Source of the DNA: Thermoflavimicrobium dichotomicum
GTDB lineage: Bacteria; Bacillota; Bacilli; Thermoactinomycetales; Thermoactinomycetaceae
Assembly: GCF_900114055.1 (NCBI RefSeq)
Contig: NZ_FORR01000002.1
Coordinates: 62,001 to 126,000, forward strand
Direction: 5' to 3'
DNA length: 64,000 bases
Both the position numbers and the translations under genes were made by a program. Below the pieces are notes generated by a model. It made no database searches, was not told the DNA's origin, and saw only the letters and a program-made list of their open reading frames with translations. This document shows positions 18,234 to 27,946 of this stretch, one piece after another. Position 1 is the first letter of the stretch. Every line of letters begins with the position of its first letter.

Positions 18234-18400
18234 ATGGATACGTTTCTCCCATACTTCCGGATGGGTTCCTTCCTCCGTGACAATTACTGTACCATCACAG
18301 TCACTCCGTAAAGAACCCATCCCTTCTCTTTATAAAAACAGAAAACCTTTTTCTGATGGTGTTGCAAGGCGAGAGTCTTTGACAATCCTGATTTCCAGTT
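18234..18400. repeat. Composite dispersed repeat, copy 4
   Basis: Block A is well kept: ATGGATACGTTTCTCCC, left arm GGATGGGTTC (18259-18268), loop CCTCCGTGAC...CTGTACCATCACAGTCAC, right arm GAACCCATCC (18313-18322), then CTTTATAAAA and TCTGATGGTGTTGC. Block B is reduced to TTTGACAATCCTGATTTCCAGTT. Confidence 0.8.
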
Positions 18401-18428
18401 AAGCGACATTTCCTCGTTTTGAACAAAG

Positions 18429-18480
18429 AATCAGTTTCTCGCTATACTTATTGAATACAGGCGAGAAACTGATTTTTTTG
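18429..18480 (+). terminator. Intrinsic terminator downstream of thiDE
   Basis: ATCAGTTTCTCGC (18430-18442) and GCGAGAAACTGAT (18461-18473) form a 13-bp perfect stem followed by seven T. It lies about 270 bases beyond thiE, after the repeat copy, which suggests the repeat inserted between gene and terminator. Confidence 0.88.
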
Positions 18481-18513
18481 AGCATATGAACAACCTTCTT
18501 CTTGGGATCAGGT

Positions 18514-18569
18514 GGGTTCCTCTAGCTTCTGCTCGTCCGCTAAAAGTCGCTCATCAGGAGAAAGAACCC
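18514..18569. other. Unclassified long hairpin
   Basis: GGGTTC (18514-18519) pairs with GAACCC (18564-18569) around a 44-nt conserved-looking loop. On the minus strand the loop reads TCCTGATGAGCGAC then TTTTAGCGGACGAGCAG. It is not a copy of block A and has no T-run. It lies downstream of leuD. Confidence 0.4.
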
Positions 18570-18605
18570 CCTTTGTATTCCAACAATCTCACCCATTCTC
18601 CATGC

Positions 18606-19223
18606 TTATTTCACACTGATGGAAATGGAATAATACTTCGGTATGTTTTGTTCATATTGTGCAATCGCTTGTTCAGATTGCAAGGTAATTCCAATATCAT
18701 CCAGTCCCTCTAATAAACAATAACGACGATATTCATCCAAATCAAAAGAAAAGCACAAACCATTGGCATCTGAAACCATTTTTCTCTCCAGGTCAATCGT
18801 TAATTGATAACCGTGACAAGAACGTGTACGTTGAAACAATTCTTCCACTTGTTCTTCCGTCAACTGTACAGGCAAAATGCCGTTCTTAAAGCAGTTGTTA
18901 TAAAAAATATCCGCAAATGATGGGGCAATGATTGCACGAATACCAAAATCAAGCAAGGCCCACGGAGCGTGTTCACGCGATGAACCGCAGCCAAAATTGC
19001 TTCGTGCCAGTAAAATCGTTGCTTGATCATAGGGGGATTGGTTCAGGATAAAATCGGGATTCGGCTGCCCATCTGCCTGAAAACGCCAATCATAGAAAAG
19101 AAATTGTCCAAAACCAGAACGTTCAATGCGCTTGAGAAACTGCTTGGGAATAATCGCATCTGTATCAACATTGGCCCGATCCAAAGGAGCCACTATTCCC
19201 TGATGCTGCTTAAATGGTTGCAT
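18606..19223 (-). CDS. leuD: 3-isopropylmalate dehydratase small subunit
   Basis: 205 residues from ATG 19223, which lies inside the leuC 3' end (14-base overlap) with GGAAGGGG upstream. [18 protein letters not shown] and the swivelling-domain core [17 protein letters not shown] are diagnostic. With LeuC it isomerises 2- to 3-isopropylmalate. It is the last gene of leuABCD. Confidence 0.97.
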   Translation of the reverse strand: MQPFKQHQGIVAPLDRANVDTDAIIPKQFLKRIERSGFGQFLFYDWRFQADGQPNPDFILNQSPYDQATILLARSNFGCGSSREHAPWALLDFGIRAIIAPSFADIFYNNCFKNGILPVQLTEEQVEELFQRTRSCHGYQLTIDLERKMVSDANGLCFSFDLDEYRRYCLLEGLDDIGITLQSEQAIAQYEQNIPKYYSISISVK

Positions 19224-20649
19224 GTGATTTCGCCCCTTCCTCTTTGTATTCCCACTTGCGCACATCGACAAAATGACCTTTGATCGCGGCAGCCGCGGCC
19301 ATCGCCGGACTGACCAGATGTGTACGTCCTCCCCGACCCTGGCGACCTTCAAAGTTCCGATTCGATGTCGATGCACAACGCTCTCCAGGTTGCAAGATGT
19401 CCGGATTCATCCCCAGGCACATACTGCATCCCGACTCACGCCATTCAAATCCAGCTTCCTTAAAAATCTGATCCAGTCCTTCTTCTTCTGCCTGTTTCTT
19501 TACTTGTTGGGAACCAGGTACGACCATTGCGCGAACATGCGGTGCCACTTGATAACCTTTCACAACACGAGCTGCTGCCCGTAAATCTTCAATTCGCGAA
19601 TTGGTACATGAACCAATAAAGACACGATCCACTTTGATCTCGGTAATCGGTGTTCCTGGTTGCAAGCCCATATACTCCAAGGCAAGGCGAGCCGCATTCC
19701 GCTCTGTTTCCGTGGGAAAAGAATCAGGATCTGGCACCACTTGCGTAATATCTGTTCCCATTCCCGGACTTGTTCCCCAAGTGACTTGCGGAGCTACCTG
19801 ATCCAAATCAATTTCTACCCGACAATCATAGACTGCTCCTTCATCGGTACGAAGTTTTTTCCATTCTTCAACTGCCTGTTCAAATTCTGCACCTTTTGGA
19901 GCATAAGGGCGACCTTTGAGATACTGGAACGTCGTTTCGTCTGGAGCAATCAATCCAGCACGGGCTCCTGCTTCGATCGACATATTGCAAATGGTCATTC
20001 GTTCTTCCATCGACATGTGTCGAATCGCTTCCCCTGTATACTCAATCACATGTCCAGTCGCTCCTGCCGTGCCAATCTTGGCAATCAAAGCGAGAATGGC
20101 ATCTTTGGCGGTAACCCCTAGTTGCAAACGGCCTTTAAAATGAACTTCCATCGTTTTCGGTTTGATTTGTTGCAAACATTGCGTAGCCAATACATGTTCC
20201 ACTTCGCTGGTACCAATGCCAAATGCTAGAGCGCCAAATGCCCCATGAGTCGAAGTGTGGCTGTCTCCACAGACAATCGTTTTTCCCGGGAGAGTCAGAC
20301 CCAGTTCAGGTCCTACGACATGGACAATTCCTTGCTGAGGGCTATACAGATCAAACAATTGAATGCCAAAATCCTTGCAGTTTTGCGCCAGCGTGTCCAT
20401 TTGCTTTTTGGCAATCGGATCTTGAATGGGCATGTTGCGATCAGTTGTTGGAACATTGTGATCCATGACGGCCAAGGTCAAGTCAGGGCGCCGCACTTTC
20501 CGATTGGCAAGACGTAGACCTTCAAATGCCTGAGGCGATGTAACTTCATGCACTAAATGTAAATCAATATACAAAATGGCTGGCTTCCCTTTCTCCTGCT
20601 TCACGACATGTGCATCCCAAATCTTTTCAAACAAGGTTCGTGGCTTCAT
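19210..20649 (-). CDS. leuC: 3-isopropylmalate dehydratase large subunit
   Basis: 479 residues. The aconitase-type [4Fe-4S] ligands sit in [13 protein letters not shown] and [35 protein letters not shown] is the substrate-site block. The start overlaps the leuB stop by 4 bases (ATGA) and the end overlaps leuD. It catalyses the isomerase step of leucine synthesis as a LeuCD heterodimer. Confidence 0.97.
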   Translation of the reverse strand: MKPRTLFEKIWDAHVVKQEKGKPAILYIDLHLVHEVTSPQAFEGLRLANRKVRRPDLTLAVMDHNVPTTDRNMPIQDPIAKKQMDTLAQNCKDFGIQLFDLYSPQQGIVHVVGPELGLTLPGKTIVCGDSHTSTHGAFGALAFGIGTSEVEHVLATQCLQQIKPKTMEVHFKGRLQLGVTAKDAILALIAKIGTAGATGHVIEYTGEAIRHMSMEERMTICNMSIEAGARAGLIAPDETTFQYLKGRPYAPKGAEFEQAVEEWKKLRTDEGAVYDCRVEIDLDQVAPQVTWGTSPGMGTDITQVVPDPDSFPTETERNAARLALEYMGLQPGTPITEIKVDRVFIGSCTNSRIEDLRAAARVVKGYQVAPHVRAMVVPGSQQVKKQAEEEGLDQIFKEAGFEWRESGCSMCLGMNPDILQPGERCASTSNRNFEGRQGRGGRTHLVSPAMAAAAAIKGHFVDVRKWEYKEEGAKSHATI

Positions 20650-21758
20650 CTCTGTTCACCCCTACTCATTTCTCTTTCTGCTTTTTCAATCTGCTCAGCA
20701 ACCAAATCCCCAAATTCTTCGGTACTCACTGCCTTCTGCCCACTCGCAGCGAGATCGGGTGTACAATGCCCTGCCTTTATGACCGCTTTCACTGCTTTTT
20801 CGACCGCTTGTGCCGCTTCTTCATCATCAAATGAATACCGTAACAACATCGCCGCAGATAAAATCATGGCACTCGGATTTGCAATTTTTTGTCCGGCAAT
20901 GTCGGGTGCCGAACCATGAATCGGTTCATATAAACCACTGTTTCCCTGTCCCAGGCTTGCCGATGGCAACATCCCGATCGAACCCGTAATCACTGCTGCT
21001 TCATCACTTAAAATATCTCCAAACATATTTTCCGTGACGATCACATCAAAATCGGCTGGACGCCGTACGATTTGCATGGCACAATTATCCACCAGCATGT
21101 GACTGACAGTCACCTCGGGATATTCTTCGGCAACCCTTTCCACTACGGATCGCCACAAACGCGAACTTTCCAATACATTGGCCTTGTCCACAGAAGTCAG
21201 CTTTTTTTTGCGTTTCATCGCCATTTCAAAACTGAGACGAACGATTCGTTCTATCTCATATTCGTGATAGATCAAAAGATCGCTGGCGATTTCCCCCTCT
21301 TCTGTTTTCGTTCGCTTTTTCTCACCAAAATAAATGCCACCTGTCAGCTCACGCACCACAATCAAATCCACACCAGCGATCACTTCAGGTCGTAACGTCG
21401 AACGATCTTCCATACCATCAAACAGGGTCACCGGACGTAAGTTTGCATAAAGACCCAATTCTTTCCGCAAACCCAGCAATGCTTTTTCCGGGCGCAGTTC
21501 CGGTGGATTGTGGTCCCACTTGGGTCCACCGACCGCTCCTAACAGAACGGCATCGGCACTTTTACATAGCGACAAGGTTTCTTCCGGTAGCGGAACGCCG
21601 ACCTGATCGATCGCTCCACCACCAGCCATTGCAAACTGGAACTCAAAAGAGTAACCAAATTTCTGTTCAACCTGACGCAGCACTTTTACTGCTTCGTTCA
21701 TAATTTCTGGTCCAATTCCATCTCCAGGTATTACCGCTATTTTCTTTACGCCTCTCAT
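20646..21758 (-). CDS. leuB: 3-isopropylmalate dehydrogenase
   Basis: 370 residues behind [24 protein letters not shown], the arginine-rich substrate site [20 protein letters not shown] and the [27 protein letters not shown] block are those of beta-decarboxylating IPM dehydrogenases. NAD-type residues and the leu operon context separate it from isocitrate dehydrogenase. It overlaps leuC by 4 bases and starts 12 bases after leuA. Confidence 0.97.
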   Translation of the reverse strand: MRGVKKIAVIPGDGIGPEIMNEAVKVLRQVEQKFGYSFEFQFAMAGGGAIDQVGVPLPEETLSLCKSADAVLLGAVGGPKWDHNPPELRPEKALLGLRKELGLYANLRPVTLFDGMEDRSTLRPEVIAGVDLIVVRELTGGIYFGEKKRTKTEEGEIASDLLIYHEYEIERIVRLSFEMAMKRKKKLTSVDKANVLESSRLWRSVVERVAEEYPEVTVSHMLVDNCAMQIVRRPADFDVIVTENMFGDILSDEAAVITGSIGMLPSASLGQGNSGLYEPIHGSAPDIAGQKIANPSAMILSAAMLLRYSFDDEEAAQAVEKAVKAVIKAGHCTPDLAASGQKAVSTEEFGDLVAEQIEKAEREMSRGEQR

Positions 21759-21770
21759 ATGAATCCTCCC

Positions 21771-23309
21771 TTAATGAGTACAACTAACGGTTCTCCGTTC
21801 TTTTCTCTGCAACAAGCGATTGATTGCATCCAAATACGCTCGAGCACAAGCTTCCAGAATATCCGTGCTTACTCCACGACCACGTACGGTGAGCTTTTCT
21901 TGCTGTAGCTGAACAGAAACTTCCCCCAATGCATCTTTCCCTCTCGTAACGGAGTGGATCTGGAAATCAGTCAGCTCCACTTTTTCTTTGACAATCCGAT
22001 CCACTGTATTAAAAATGGCATCCACCGAACCATTGCCGCAAGCAGCTTCTTCTAACACTTGGTTATTCTGATGGTTTTTGACCCGAATCGAAGCAGTTGG
22101 AAGTGAATGGCTTCCGTAAGAAATGTGAATTGACTCCAAGGTAAAAAATTCTTTCCCCTCACCGACTCTTTCTTCGACCAATGCGATCAAATCTTCATCA
22201 GTAATCTGCTTTTTCCGATCCGCCAACTCTTTAAAACGAGCAAACAAGATATTGACCTGTTCATCACTTTGCGGATATCCCAAATCTTCCAGTTTCTTTT
22301 TAAAGGCATGGCGTCCGGAATGTTTCCCCAGAATCAGCTGGCTTTCATCCAATCCCACTGTTTCTGGAGTCATAATTTCATAGGTTTCTTTATGTTTGAG
22401 CATACCGTCCTGGTGAATTCCCGACTCATGGGCAAAAGCATTATCGCCAACAATCGCTTTATTTCGTGGAACGAACATCCCTGTCAACTTACTGACCAAT
22501 CGACTGGTTCGAGCGATCTCCTTATGGTTGATGGTGGTTCGCTTGTTAAAATAAGCCTCCCTCGTCTTGATCGCCATCACAATTTCTTCAATGGCAGCAT
22601 TTCCTGCACGTTCACCAATTCCATTGATGGTGCCTTCGACTTGTCTCACTCCAGCCTGAATTGCCGCCAGACTGTTGGCTACAGCCATCCCCAAGTCATC
22701 ATGACAATGGGCGCTCAGAATGACTTGATCGATGTTTGGAACGCGTTCCTGCAGCTGAATGAAAATGTCTGCATACTCATTCGGAGTCAAATAGCCGACC
22801 GTATCTGGAATATTTACTACATCTGCCCCAGCACGAATCGCTTGATCCACCACCTCACATAAAAAGTCGATTTCAGTCCTGGCAGCATCTTCAGCCGAAA
22901 ACTGCACAATTGGGAACCGTTTCTTTCCATAGCGGACCATTTGATCCACTTGTTCCAGAATCTGTTCCTTGGTCATCCGTAATTTATACTCCCGATGAAT
23001 CGGTGAAGTCGCAATAAATACATGCAATCTTGGTTCACTTGCTTCTTTCAAAGCCTCCCATGCCTGATCAATATCACTGGTCACAGCCCGTGCCAAACTA
23101 CACACCGATACATCCTTGAGACGTCTGGCAATCTCTTGTACAGAATGGAAATCACCTGGGGAAGCGGCTGCAAAACCTGCTTCGATAATATTGACCCCTA
23201 AACGTTCCAATTGCATTGCGATCTCGATTTTTTCTTCTGTACTCAAGTTGACACCAGGAGATTGTTCGCCATCACGCAATGTGGTATCAAAAATTTGAAT
23301 CACTTTCAT
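21771..23309 (-). CDS. leuA: 2-isopropylmalate synthase
   Basis: 512 residues from ATG 23309, with GAGGG upstream; the open frame continues to 23387 without an RBS. The DRE-TIM domain starts IQIFDTTLRDGEQSPGVN, with metal ligands in LSAHCHDDLGMAVANSLAAI and the GIGERAGNAAIEEIVMA motif. The C-terminal LeuA regulatory dimer domain (about 385-512) should give leucine feedback inhibition. It is the first committed step of leucine synthesis and the first gene after the Leu T-box. Confidence 0.97.
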   Translation of the reverse strand: MKVIQIFDTTLRDGEQSPGVNLSTEEKIEIAMQLERLGVNIIEAGFAAASPGDFHSVQEIARRLKDVSVCSLARAVTSDIDQAWEALKEASEPRLHVFIATSPIHREYKLRMTKEQILEQVDQMVRYGKKRFPIVQFSAEDAARTEIDFLCEVVDQAIRAGADVVNIPDTVGYLTPNEYADIFIQLQERVPNIDQVILSAHCHDDLGMAVANSLAAIQAGVRQVEGTINGIGERAGNAAIEEIVMAIKTREAYFNKRTTINHKEIARTSRLVSKLTGMFVPRNKAIVGDNAFAHESGIHQDGMLKHKETYEIMTPETVGLDESQLILGKHSGRHAFKKKLEDLGYPQSDEQVNILFARFKELADRKKQITDEDLIALVEERVGEGKEFFTLESIHISYGSHSLPTASIRVKNHQNNQVLEEAACGNGSVDAIFNTVDRIVKEKVELTDFQIHSVTRGKDALGEVSVQLQQEKLTVRGRGVSTDILEACARAYLDAINRLLQRKERRTVSCTH

Positions 23310-23422
23310 GCTGAATATTCCCTCTTTTCTATTTAGTCTGTAAATAATAACTTGACTGATTCGACTGAACTTATTTACCCTTGTCAAAGAACGGCTACTG
23401 AATAGAAATATCTGGGTAATGT

Positions 23423-23715
23423 AAAAAAACCCTTTTCACCCCACAGAAAAAATATTTCTGTAACATTGGGGCGAAAAAGGTTCGCGGTACCACCCAACTT
23501 CGCCGAGTCTTCGCAGAACTCGACCTCAGTAAGTCTAAAGAATCACTCTTCAGACTTCGTTGATAACGGCAACGACCGGACGTGTTCTACTCAGTGGACA
23601 TCCACTTTTCGACACTCGACTCCAAGGTGAGAAAGTAGCAAGCTGCGGTTCCGGTTGCACCAACCCCGGACTCTCTGAATCGCGCAGGCAAGCTACCGCT
23701 CCTCTTCATCATCTT
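23423..23715 (-). promoter_or_regulatory. T-box leader of leuABCD (Leu)
   Basis: T-box GGGTGGTACCGCG at 23495-23483 (minus strand) precedes a terminator stem GGGGCGAAAAAGG / CCTTTTCACCCC region (23480-23430) and a T-run at 23429-23423. Stem I begins near 23715 (GATGATGAAGAGG). The likely specifier is CUC at 23631-23629 in CTTTCTCACC. Uncharged tRNA-Leu should stabilise the antiterminator. Confidence 0.93.
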
Positions 23716-23811
23716 CACTTTATCCACTTTATCATCAACGAAATATTATCCACAAAACGAAATCCAGATTGTACGAATGAAGATTCATCATTTTTCTTTT
23801 ATTTAGCTGTT

Positions 23812-23841
23812 ATTATAAACATCTCTTTTTACCATTGTCAA
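23812..23841 (-). promoter_or_regulatory. Promoter of the leu operon
   Basis: -35 TTGACA (23841-23836), 18-bp spacer, -10 TATAAT (23817-23812), about 100 bases upstream of stem I of the T-box. Confidence 0.85.
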
Positions 23842-24076
23842 TAGTATTTCATCATTTTTTATTGCTAATTTACTGATTTTATATATTTCACTGCCAGATG
23901 GTTGTATTTTGTCCCACAATATGATATATTTTATGCTAAAATTTAACTTAGTAAAATATTTAATATGGGAGGGTATCTGTTACTTTAAACATAGACACAT
24001 AATCCGCTCCCATTCAGGCAACTAGCCATAAACATGGGCAACATGCGTGTGTCTGTGTTTTTAGTAGCGGAAGCAT
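23842..24076 (+). promoter_or_regulatory. Structured 5' leader of the marR gene, unclassified
   Basis: A possible promoter is TTGTCC-N17-TATGCT around 23908-23936. The leader then contains a 13-bp stem AAACATAGACACA (23987-23999) / TGTGTCTGTGTTT (24048-24060, one G-U pair) followed by T's. It encloses CCCAT...ATGGG with GGCAACTAGCC inside, plus a second GGCAAC. Alternative pairings GGGAG/CTCCC and CCGCT/AGCGG compete with these. It looks like an attenuator or riboswitch, but it matches no class I can name. Confidence 0.5.
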
Positions 24077-24493
24077 ATGTCAGAGCGATTAACGATCTTC
24101 CTGGAACTGGAAAAAACATTCTTTCAAGTCTTCCGTGAGTTTAAAAAAGATATTAAACGCATTCTTCAAGATGATATTACTGGAGCTGAAGATACACTTC
24201 TTCACTGTTTGTCCGAAAAAAATCCACAAACCATTACGGAGTTATCACAAGATTTCCATGTATCTGTAAGCCATATCACTCATGTCGTTGATCAACTGGA
24301 GAAAAAAGGGCTGGTTGAACGCAAACGATCCGTGCAAGATAAACGTGTCGTCGAAGTTTACATTACACCACTAGGTATGAAAAAAATGGAGACAATTGAT
24401 AGAAAGAAGCGAAAATATTTCCAGGAAAAGTTTAATAACTTGACGACGGAAGAGTTGGTAACATTGCTACGGATCTTCCGCAAGTTAAAGTAA
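24077..24493 (+). CDS. MarR family transcriptional regulator
   Basis: 138 residues. The winged-helix core is LSEKNPQTITELSQDFHVSV (recognition region SVSHITHVVDQLEKKGLVERKRS), with the wing DKRVVEVYITPLG, and helical dimerisation ends. MarR proteins bind palindromes and are usually released by small phenolic or oxidant ligands; the target here is unknown. The RBS is weak (GCGGAAGC), consistent with control in the structured leader. It converges on rplT across a shared terminator. No effector gene lies next to it. Confidence 0.9.
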   Translation: MSERLTIFLELEKTFFQVFREFKKDIKRILQDDITGAEDTLLHCLSEKNPQTITELSQDFHVSVSHITHVVDQLEKKGLVERKRSVQDKRVVEVYITPLGMKKMETIDRKKRKYFQEKFNNLTTEELVTLLRIFRKLK

Positions 24494-24498
24494 CCAAT

Positions 24499-24545
24499 AA
24501 AAATGAGACCTGTCACATGTACTCGTGTACAGGTCTCATTTTTAT
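24499..24545. terminator. Bidirectional terminator between marR and rplT
   Basis: AAAAATGAGACCTGT and ACAGGTCTCATTTTT form a perfect stem with T-runs on both strands. Confidence 0.92.
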
Positions 24546-24561
24546 TTGCTCATGTGTTCGT

Positions 24562-24915
24562 TTACTGTGCATTTTTCGCAATGTTAGCAAGTTCTGCGAA
24601 CGCTTTTTCATCCGACACAGCCAGTTCAGCAAGCATTTTACGGTTGATATCTACGCCTGCCACTTTCAAACCGTGCATAAATTTGCTGTAAGAAAGACCA
24701 TGCATACGTGCAGCAGCGTTGATCCGAGTAATCCACAATTTACGGAAATCACGTTTGCGTTGACGACGGTCACGATAAGCGTACATCAACGACTTCATCA
24801 CTTGCTGTTTTGCTGTACGGAACAATCTATGTTTCGAACCAAAGTAACCACGTGCGAGCTTCAGAATTTTTTTACGACGGCGACGGGTTACTGTACCTCC
24901 TTTTACTCTTGCCAC
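24562..24915 (-). CDS. rplT: 50S ribosomal protein L20
   Basis: 117 residues. GTG 24915 is chosen because GGAGGG lies seven bases upstream and the protein then begins [14 protein letters not shown]; the TTG two codons earlier abuts the [21 protein letters not shown] and [23 protein letters not shown] are L20 signatures. L20 is needed for 50S assembly and, in Firmicutes, represses its own operon through the leader RNA. It is the last gene of infC-rpmI-rplT. Confidence 0.98.
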   Translation of the reverse strand: MARVKGGTVTRRRRKKILKLARGYFGSKHRLFRTAKQQVMKSLMYAYRDRRQRKRDFRKLWITRINAAARMHGLSYSKFMHGLKVAGVDINRKMLAELAVSDEKAFAELANIAKNAQ

Positions 24916-24953
24916 AGTCAATCCCTCCTGCTAAGAACCTACTTCAGTCATTT

Positions 24954-25151
24954 CTATTTATAAGCAATGAGTTGCTTAATGCGTTTAACATCACCTTTGT
25001 GCATGATTGCACTTTTACGTAACTTACGTTTACGTTTCATCGTTTTTCCTTCCAACAGATGGCTGTGGAAAGCGTGATTGCGTTTAATCTTGCCAGTGCC
25101 GGTTTTTTTGAAACGTTTCGCAGCGGCACGTTTGGTTTTCATTTTTGGCAT
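24954..25151 (-). CDS. rpmI: 50S ribosomal protein L35
   Basis: 65 residues, standard length, beginning [20 protein letters not shown] with [20 protein letters not shown] in the middle. RBS AAGGAGGAAGTCGCAG. It is the middle gene of infC-rpmI-rplT, 20 bases after infC. Confidence 0.98.
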   Translation of the reverse strand: MPKMKTKRAAAKRFKKTGTGKIKRNHAFHSHLLEGKTMKRKRKLRKSAIMHKGDVKRIKQLIAYK

Positions 25152-25171
25152 CTGCGACTTCCTCCTTACGA

Positions 25172-25687
25172 CTACTGCTGTTTGGGCGTTAGGATCATAA
25201 TCATTTGACGTCCTTCCACTTTCGGGTGACGCTCGATTTCTGACAGATCTTTTACCTCATTTGCCATCCGATCCAATACTCTGCGACCAAGCTCCTGGTG
25301 TGTAATCTCCCGTCCACGGAAGCGAATGGTCAGTTTCACTTTATCGCCTTTTTGCAAGAACTTCTTCACGTTTTTCAGCTTTGTTTGCACATCATTCTCA
25401 TCGATCGTCGGACTGAGCCGAACTTCCTTCACCTGAATGATTTTTTGCTTTTTACGTGCTTCTTTTTCCCGCTTGCTTTGTTCATAACGGAACTTACCAT
25501 AATCCATGATCCGGCATACAGGTGGTTTCGCTTGAGGAGCTACATTCACAAGATCCAGATTCAATTCCTGCGCCAACTTCAACGCTTCTTTCAACGGCTT
25601 AATACCCAATTGATCACCATCGGGACCGATCAACCGAACCTCACGAGCGCGAATCGCCTCGTTGACTTGATGTTGTTCCTTGCTGAT
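25172..25687 (-). CDS. infC: Translation initiation factor IF-3, likely AUC start
   Basis: 171 residues if translation begins at ATC 25687, giving (M)[19 protein letters not shown], the usual IF-3 N-terminus and length. The next upstream ATG (25789) would add 34 unrelated residues and would require reading through the L20-leader terminator. RBS-like GGAGGT and AGGTGG lie 13 and 6 bases before the [20 protein letters not shown] and [17 protein letters not shown] are IF-3 signatures. IF-3 rejects non-AUG starts, so a rare start codon allows autoregulation, as known for infC with AUU in other bacteria. No ATG, GTG or TTG lies in frame close to the expected N-terminus. Confidence 0.9.
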   Translation of the reverse strand: MSKEQHQVNEAIRAREVRLIGPDGDQLGIKPLKEALKLAQELNLDLVNVAPQAKPPVCRIMDYGKFRYEQSKREKEARKKQKIIQVKEVRLSPTIDENDVQTKLKNVKKFLQKGDKVKLTIRFRGREITHQELGRRVLDRMANEVKDLSEIERHPKVEGRQMIMILTPKQQ

Positions 25688-25689
25688 AA

Positions 25690-25858
25690 CTTGCCACCTA
25701 CCTCCAAAAAATTTTTCGGAAAACAAAAAAGTGTGGACACACATTGCGCCCACACGAATCCTCCTACCAACCACATCATGGATGTTCATCGGTAACCTAG
25801 CAACAGCCTGAAGCGTCGACTAGGTGAGAAGCGGGCGCTTCTTCTTGCACGGATGAGT
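25690..25858 (-). promoter_or_regulatory. L20 leader (autoregulatory) of infC-rpmI-rplT
   Basis: The minus-strand leader contains AGAAGCGCCCGCTTCTCACC, then a GTCGACGCTTCAGGCTGTTG segment typical of Bacillales L20 leaders. It ends in a terminator GTGTGG...CCACAC followed by TTTTTTG (25746-25722 region). L20 binding is expected to favour termination. Confidence 0.85.
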
Positions 25859-25860
25859 AT

Positions 25861-25890
25861 ATCTTATCATGTTCAATCTTTCAACGTCAA
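25861..25890 (-). promoter_or_regulatory. Promoter of infC operon
   Basis: -35 TTGACG (25890-25885), 18-bp spacer, -10 TAAGAT (25866-25861), directly upstream of the L20 leader. Confidence 0.65.
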
Positions 25891-25999
25891 GCTCTAATCC
25901 TCTCTATTTTACATGATATGCCAGATCCAATGGTTGGAAAAAGCTTTTTGTAGAGGCTGGAGACGATTTTTCCTTTTCAGGTAAACTTTGAAATAGCTT

Positions 26000-27913
26000 C
26001 TAGTTATTTCTTCTTTCCTGAATGGCTTGTACCATTTCTTCAATCACTTCTGCGACTGGTTTTGCCCCTTGGTCTCCTTCGGAACGTTTCCGGACCGCTA
26101 CAGTACCCGCGTCGACTTCTTTTTCTCCGATGACCAGCATATATGGGATTTTTTGTACTTGTGCTTCCCGAATCTTGTACCCCACTTTTTCATCACGTTG
26201 GTCCAACTCCGCACGAATACCGGCTTCACGCAGTTGCTCCACCACTCGTTGACCGTATTCATTAAAGTTACGCGAAATCGGCAATACACGTGCTTGAACA
26301 GGTGCCAACCACAATGGGAAAGCTCCACCATAATGCTCCACTAAAATACCGATAAAGCGGTCAATCGATCCAAAAATGGCACGGTGAATAACTACAGGAC
26401 GATGTTTTTCATTGTCTTCTCCCACATAAGTGAGATCAAATTTCTCAGGCATTTGGAAATCCAGCTGAATGGTTGCGCATTGATGGCTTCTCTTCAGTGC
26501 ATCACGGATATGGAAATCAATCTTTGGTCCATAGAAGGCACCGTCTCCTTCATTAATACGATAATCCAATCCGGATTGATCCAGTACGTTTTTCAGTGCC
26601 GTTTCCGCCTTTTCCCATAATTCATCAGATCCCATCGAATCTTCAGGACGAGTGGACAGCTCAACAGAATAAGGGAAGCCAAAAACGGAGTAGATTTGAT
26701 CCACTAGCCTGATCGCATTTTTAATTTCGTCTTCGATTTGATCCGGTCGCACAAAAATATGAGCATCATCTTGTGTAAACGTCCGAACCCTGAGCATTCC
26801 ATTCAAAGCTCCAGACAGCTCATGGCGGTGACATTGTCCAAACTCTGCCAACCGTAGTGGCAAATCACGATATGAATGAAGCTCATTTTTATAAATCAGC
26901 ATATGGCCAGGGCAATTCATCGGCTTAATGGCAAACATCGTATCGTCCACTTCAGTGAAATACATGTTTTCACGATAATGTTCCCAGTGACCGGATTGTT
27001 CCCACAAGCGCTGATTCATCACAAATGGTGTCCGAACTTCTTTATATCCTGCTTTTAACTGGAACTCACGGGACATTTTCTCGAGTTCATTGCGGATCGT
27101 CATGCCGTTTGGCAAATAAAAAGGCATACCGGGAGCTTCTTCGGAAAACATATACAGTTTGAACTCTTTTCCTAACTTGCGATGGTCTCTTTTCTTTGCT
27201 TCTTCCAGGAAGTGCAAATACTCATCCAGCTGCGATTTTTTGGGCCAAGCCGTTCCATAAATACGTTGCAGCATTTTGTTATTGGCATCACCACGCCAAT
27301 AGGCTCCTGCTACATTTAACAATTGAAATGCCTTAATTTTACCGGTAGATGGCAAATGCGGGCCACGGCACAGATCAAAAAATTCCCCTTGCTCATAAAT
27401 CGTAATCACTGCATCTTCTGGTAAATCACGAATGATTTCTAGCTTTAGCTCATCCCCGATTTCTTCATAAATCCGAATCGCTTCTTCACGGGATACAACT
27501 TTTCGGACAATCGGATGGTCTTCCTGCACAATTTTTTGCATTTCAGCTTCGATTTTAGGCAAGTCTTCCGGTGTCAAGCTGACCGGTAAATCAACATCAT
27601 AATAAAAACCATCTTCGATTACAGGCCCAATCCCCAGTTTTACATCGGGATAGAGCCGCTTTAATGCCTGTGCCATCAAATGTGCCGTACTGTGACGATA
27701 TACTTCCAAACCTTCCGGATCATCCAAGGTCAAAATTCTCACTTCTGCTCCACTGTCAACAGGGGTAGACAAATCCACCACTTTCCCATTGACCATCCCT
27801 GCAACAGCTTTCTTTTGCAGACCTTTGCTAATCGATGCTGCCACATCATAAACAGTTACTTGTTGTTCATACTCTCTGACTGAACCATCAGGTAATTTGA
27901 CCGCTACACTCAT
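26000..27913 (-). CDS. thrS: Threonyl-tRNA synthetase
   Basis: 637 residues behind AAGGAGGACTTAGG. Domains in order: N-terminal TGS (1-63), editing domain with zinc-type HSTAHLMA (His74, His78), class II catalytic core (MNCPGHMLIYKNELHSYRDLP, ELSGALNGMLRVRTFTQDDAH) and anticodon-binding domain (LAPVQARVLPI to the end). It charges tRNA-Thr and clears mischarged Ser. Controlled by its own T-box leader. Confidence 0.97.
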   Translation of the reverse strand: MSVAVKLPDGSVREYEQQVTVYDVAASISKGLQKKAVAGMVNGKVVDLSTPVDSGAEVRILTLDDPEGLEVYRHSTAHLMAQALKRLYPDVKLGIGPVIEDGFYYDVDLPVSLTPEDLPKIEAEMQKIVQEDHPIVRKVVSREEAIRIYEEIGDELKLEIIRDLPEDAVITIYEQGEFFDLCRGPHLPSTGKIKAFQLLNVAGAYWRGDANNKMLQRIYGTAWPKKSQLDEYLHFLEEAKKRDHRKLGKEFKLYMFSEEAPGMPFYLPNGMTIRNELEKMSREFQLKAGYKEVRTPFVMNQRLWEQSGHWEHYRENMYFTEVDDTMFAIKPMNCPGHMLIYKNELHSYRDLPLRLAEFGQCHRHELSGALNGMLRVRTFTQDDAHIFVRPDQIEDEIKNAIRLVDQIYSVFGFPYSVELSTRPEDSMGSDELWEKAETALKNVLDQSGLDYRINEGDGAFYGPKIDFHIRDALKRSHQCATIQLDFQMPEKFDLTYVGEDNEKHRPVVIHRAIFGSIDRFIGILVEHYGGAFPLWLAPVQARVLPISRNFNEYGQRVVEQLREAGIRAELDQRDEKVGYKIREAQVQKIPYMLVIGEKEVDAGTVAVRKRSEGDQGAKPVAEVIEEMVQAIQERRNN

Positions 27914-27946
27914 CCTAAGTCCTCCTTTTTCACTTTTATGTCAAAA

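Larger units (their letters stand above)
18163..18605. other. Intergenic region thiE-leuD: repeat, terminator, hairpin
   Basis: Between convergent thiE and leuD lie a repeat copy (18234-18400), a strong plus-strand terminator (18429-18480) and a separate long hairpin (18514-18569). The small ORF at 18486 spans the hairpin and has no RBS, so it is not called. Confidence 0.6.

Noticed and set aside
18514-18569. Hammerhead ribozyme (minus strand CTGATGAG)
   Set aside because: The required GAAA after stem II and a proper stem II are absent.
25688-25789. N-terminally extended IF-3 from ATG 25789
   Set aside because: The extension runs through the L20-leader terminator and has no IF-3 similarity.
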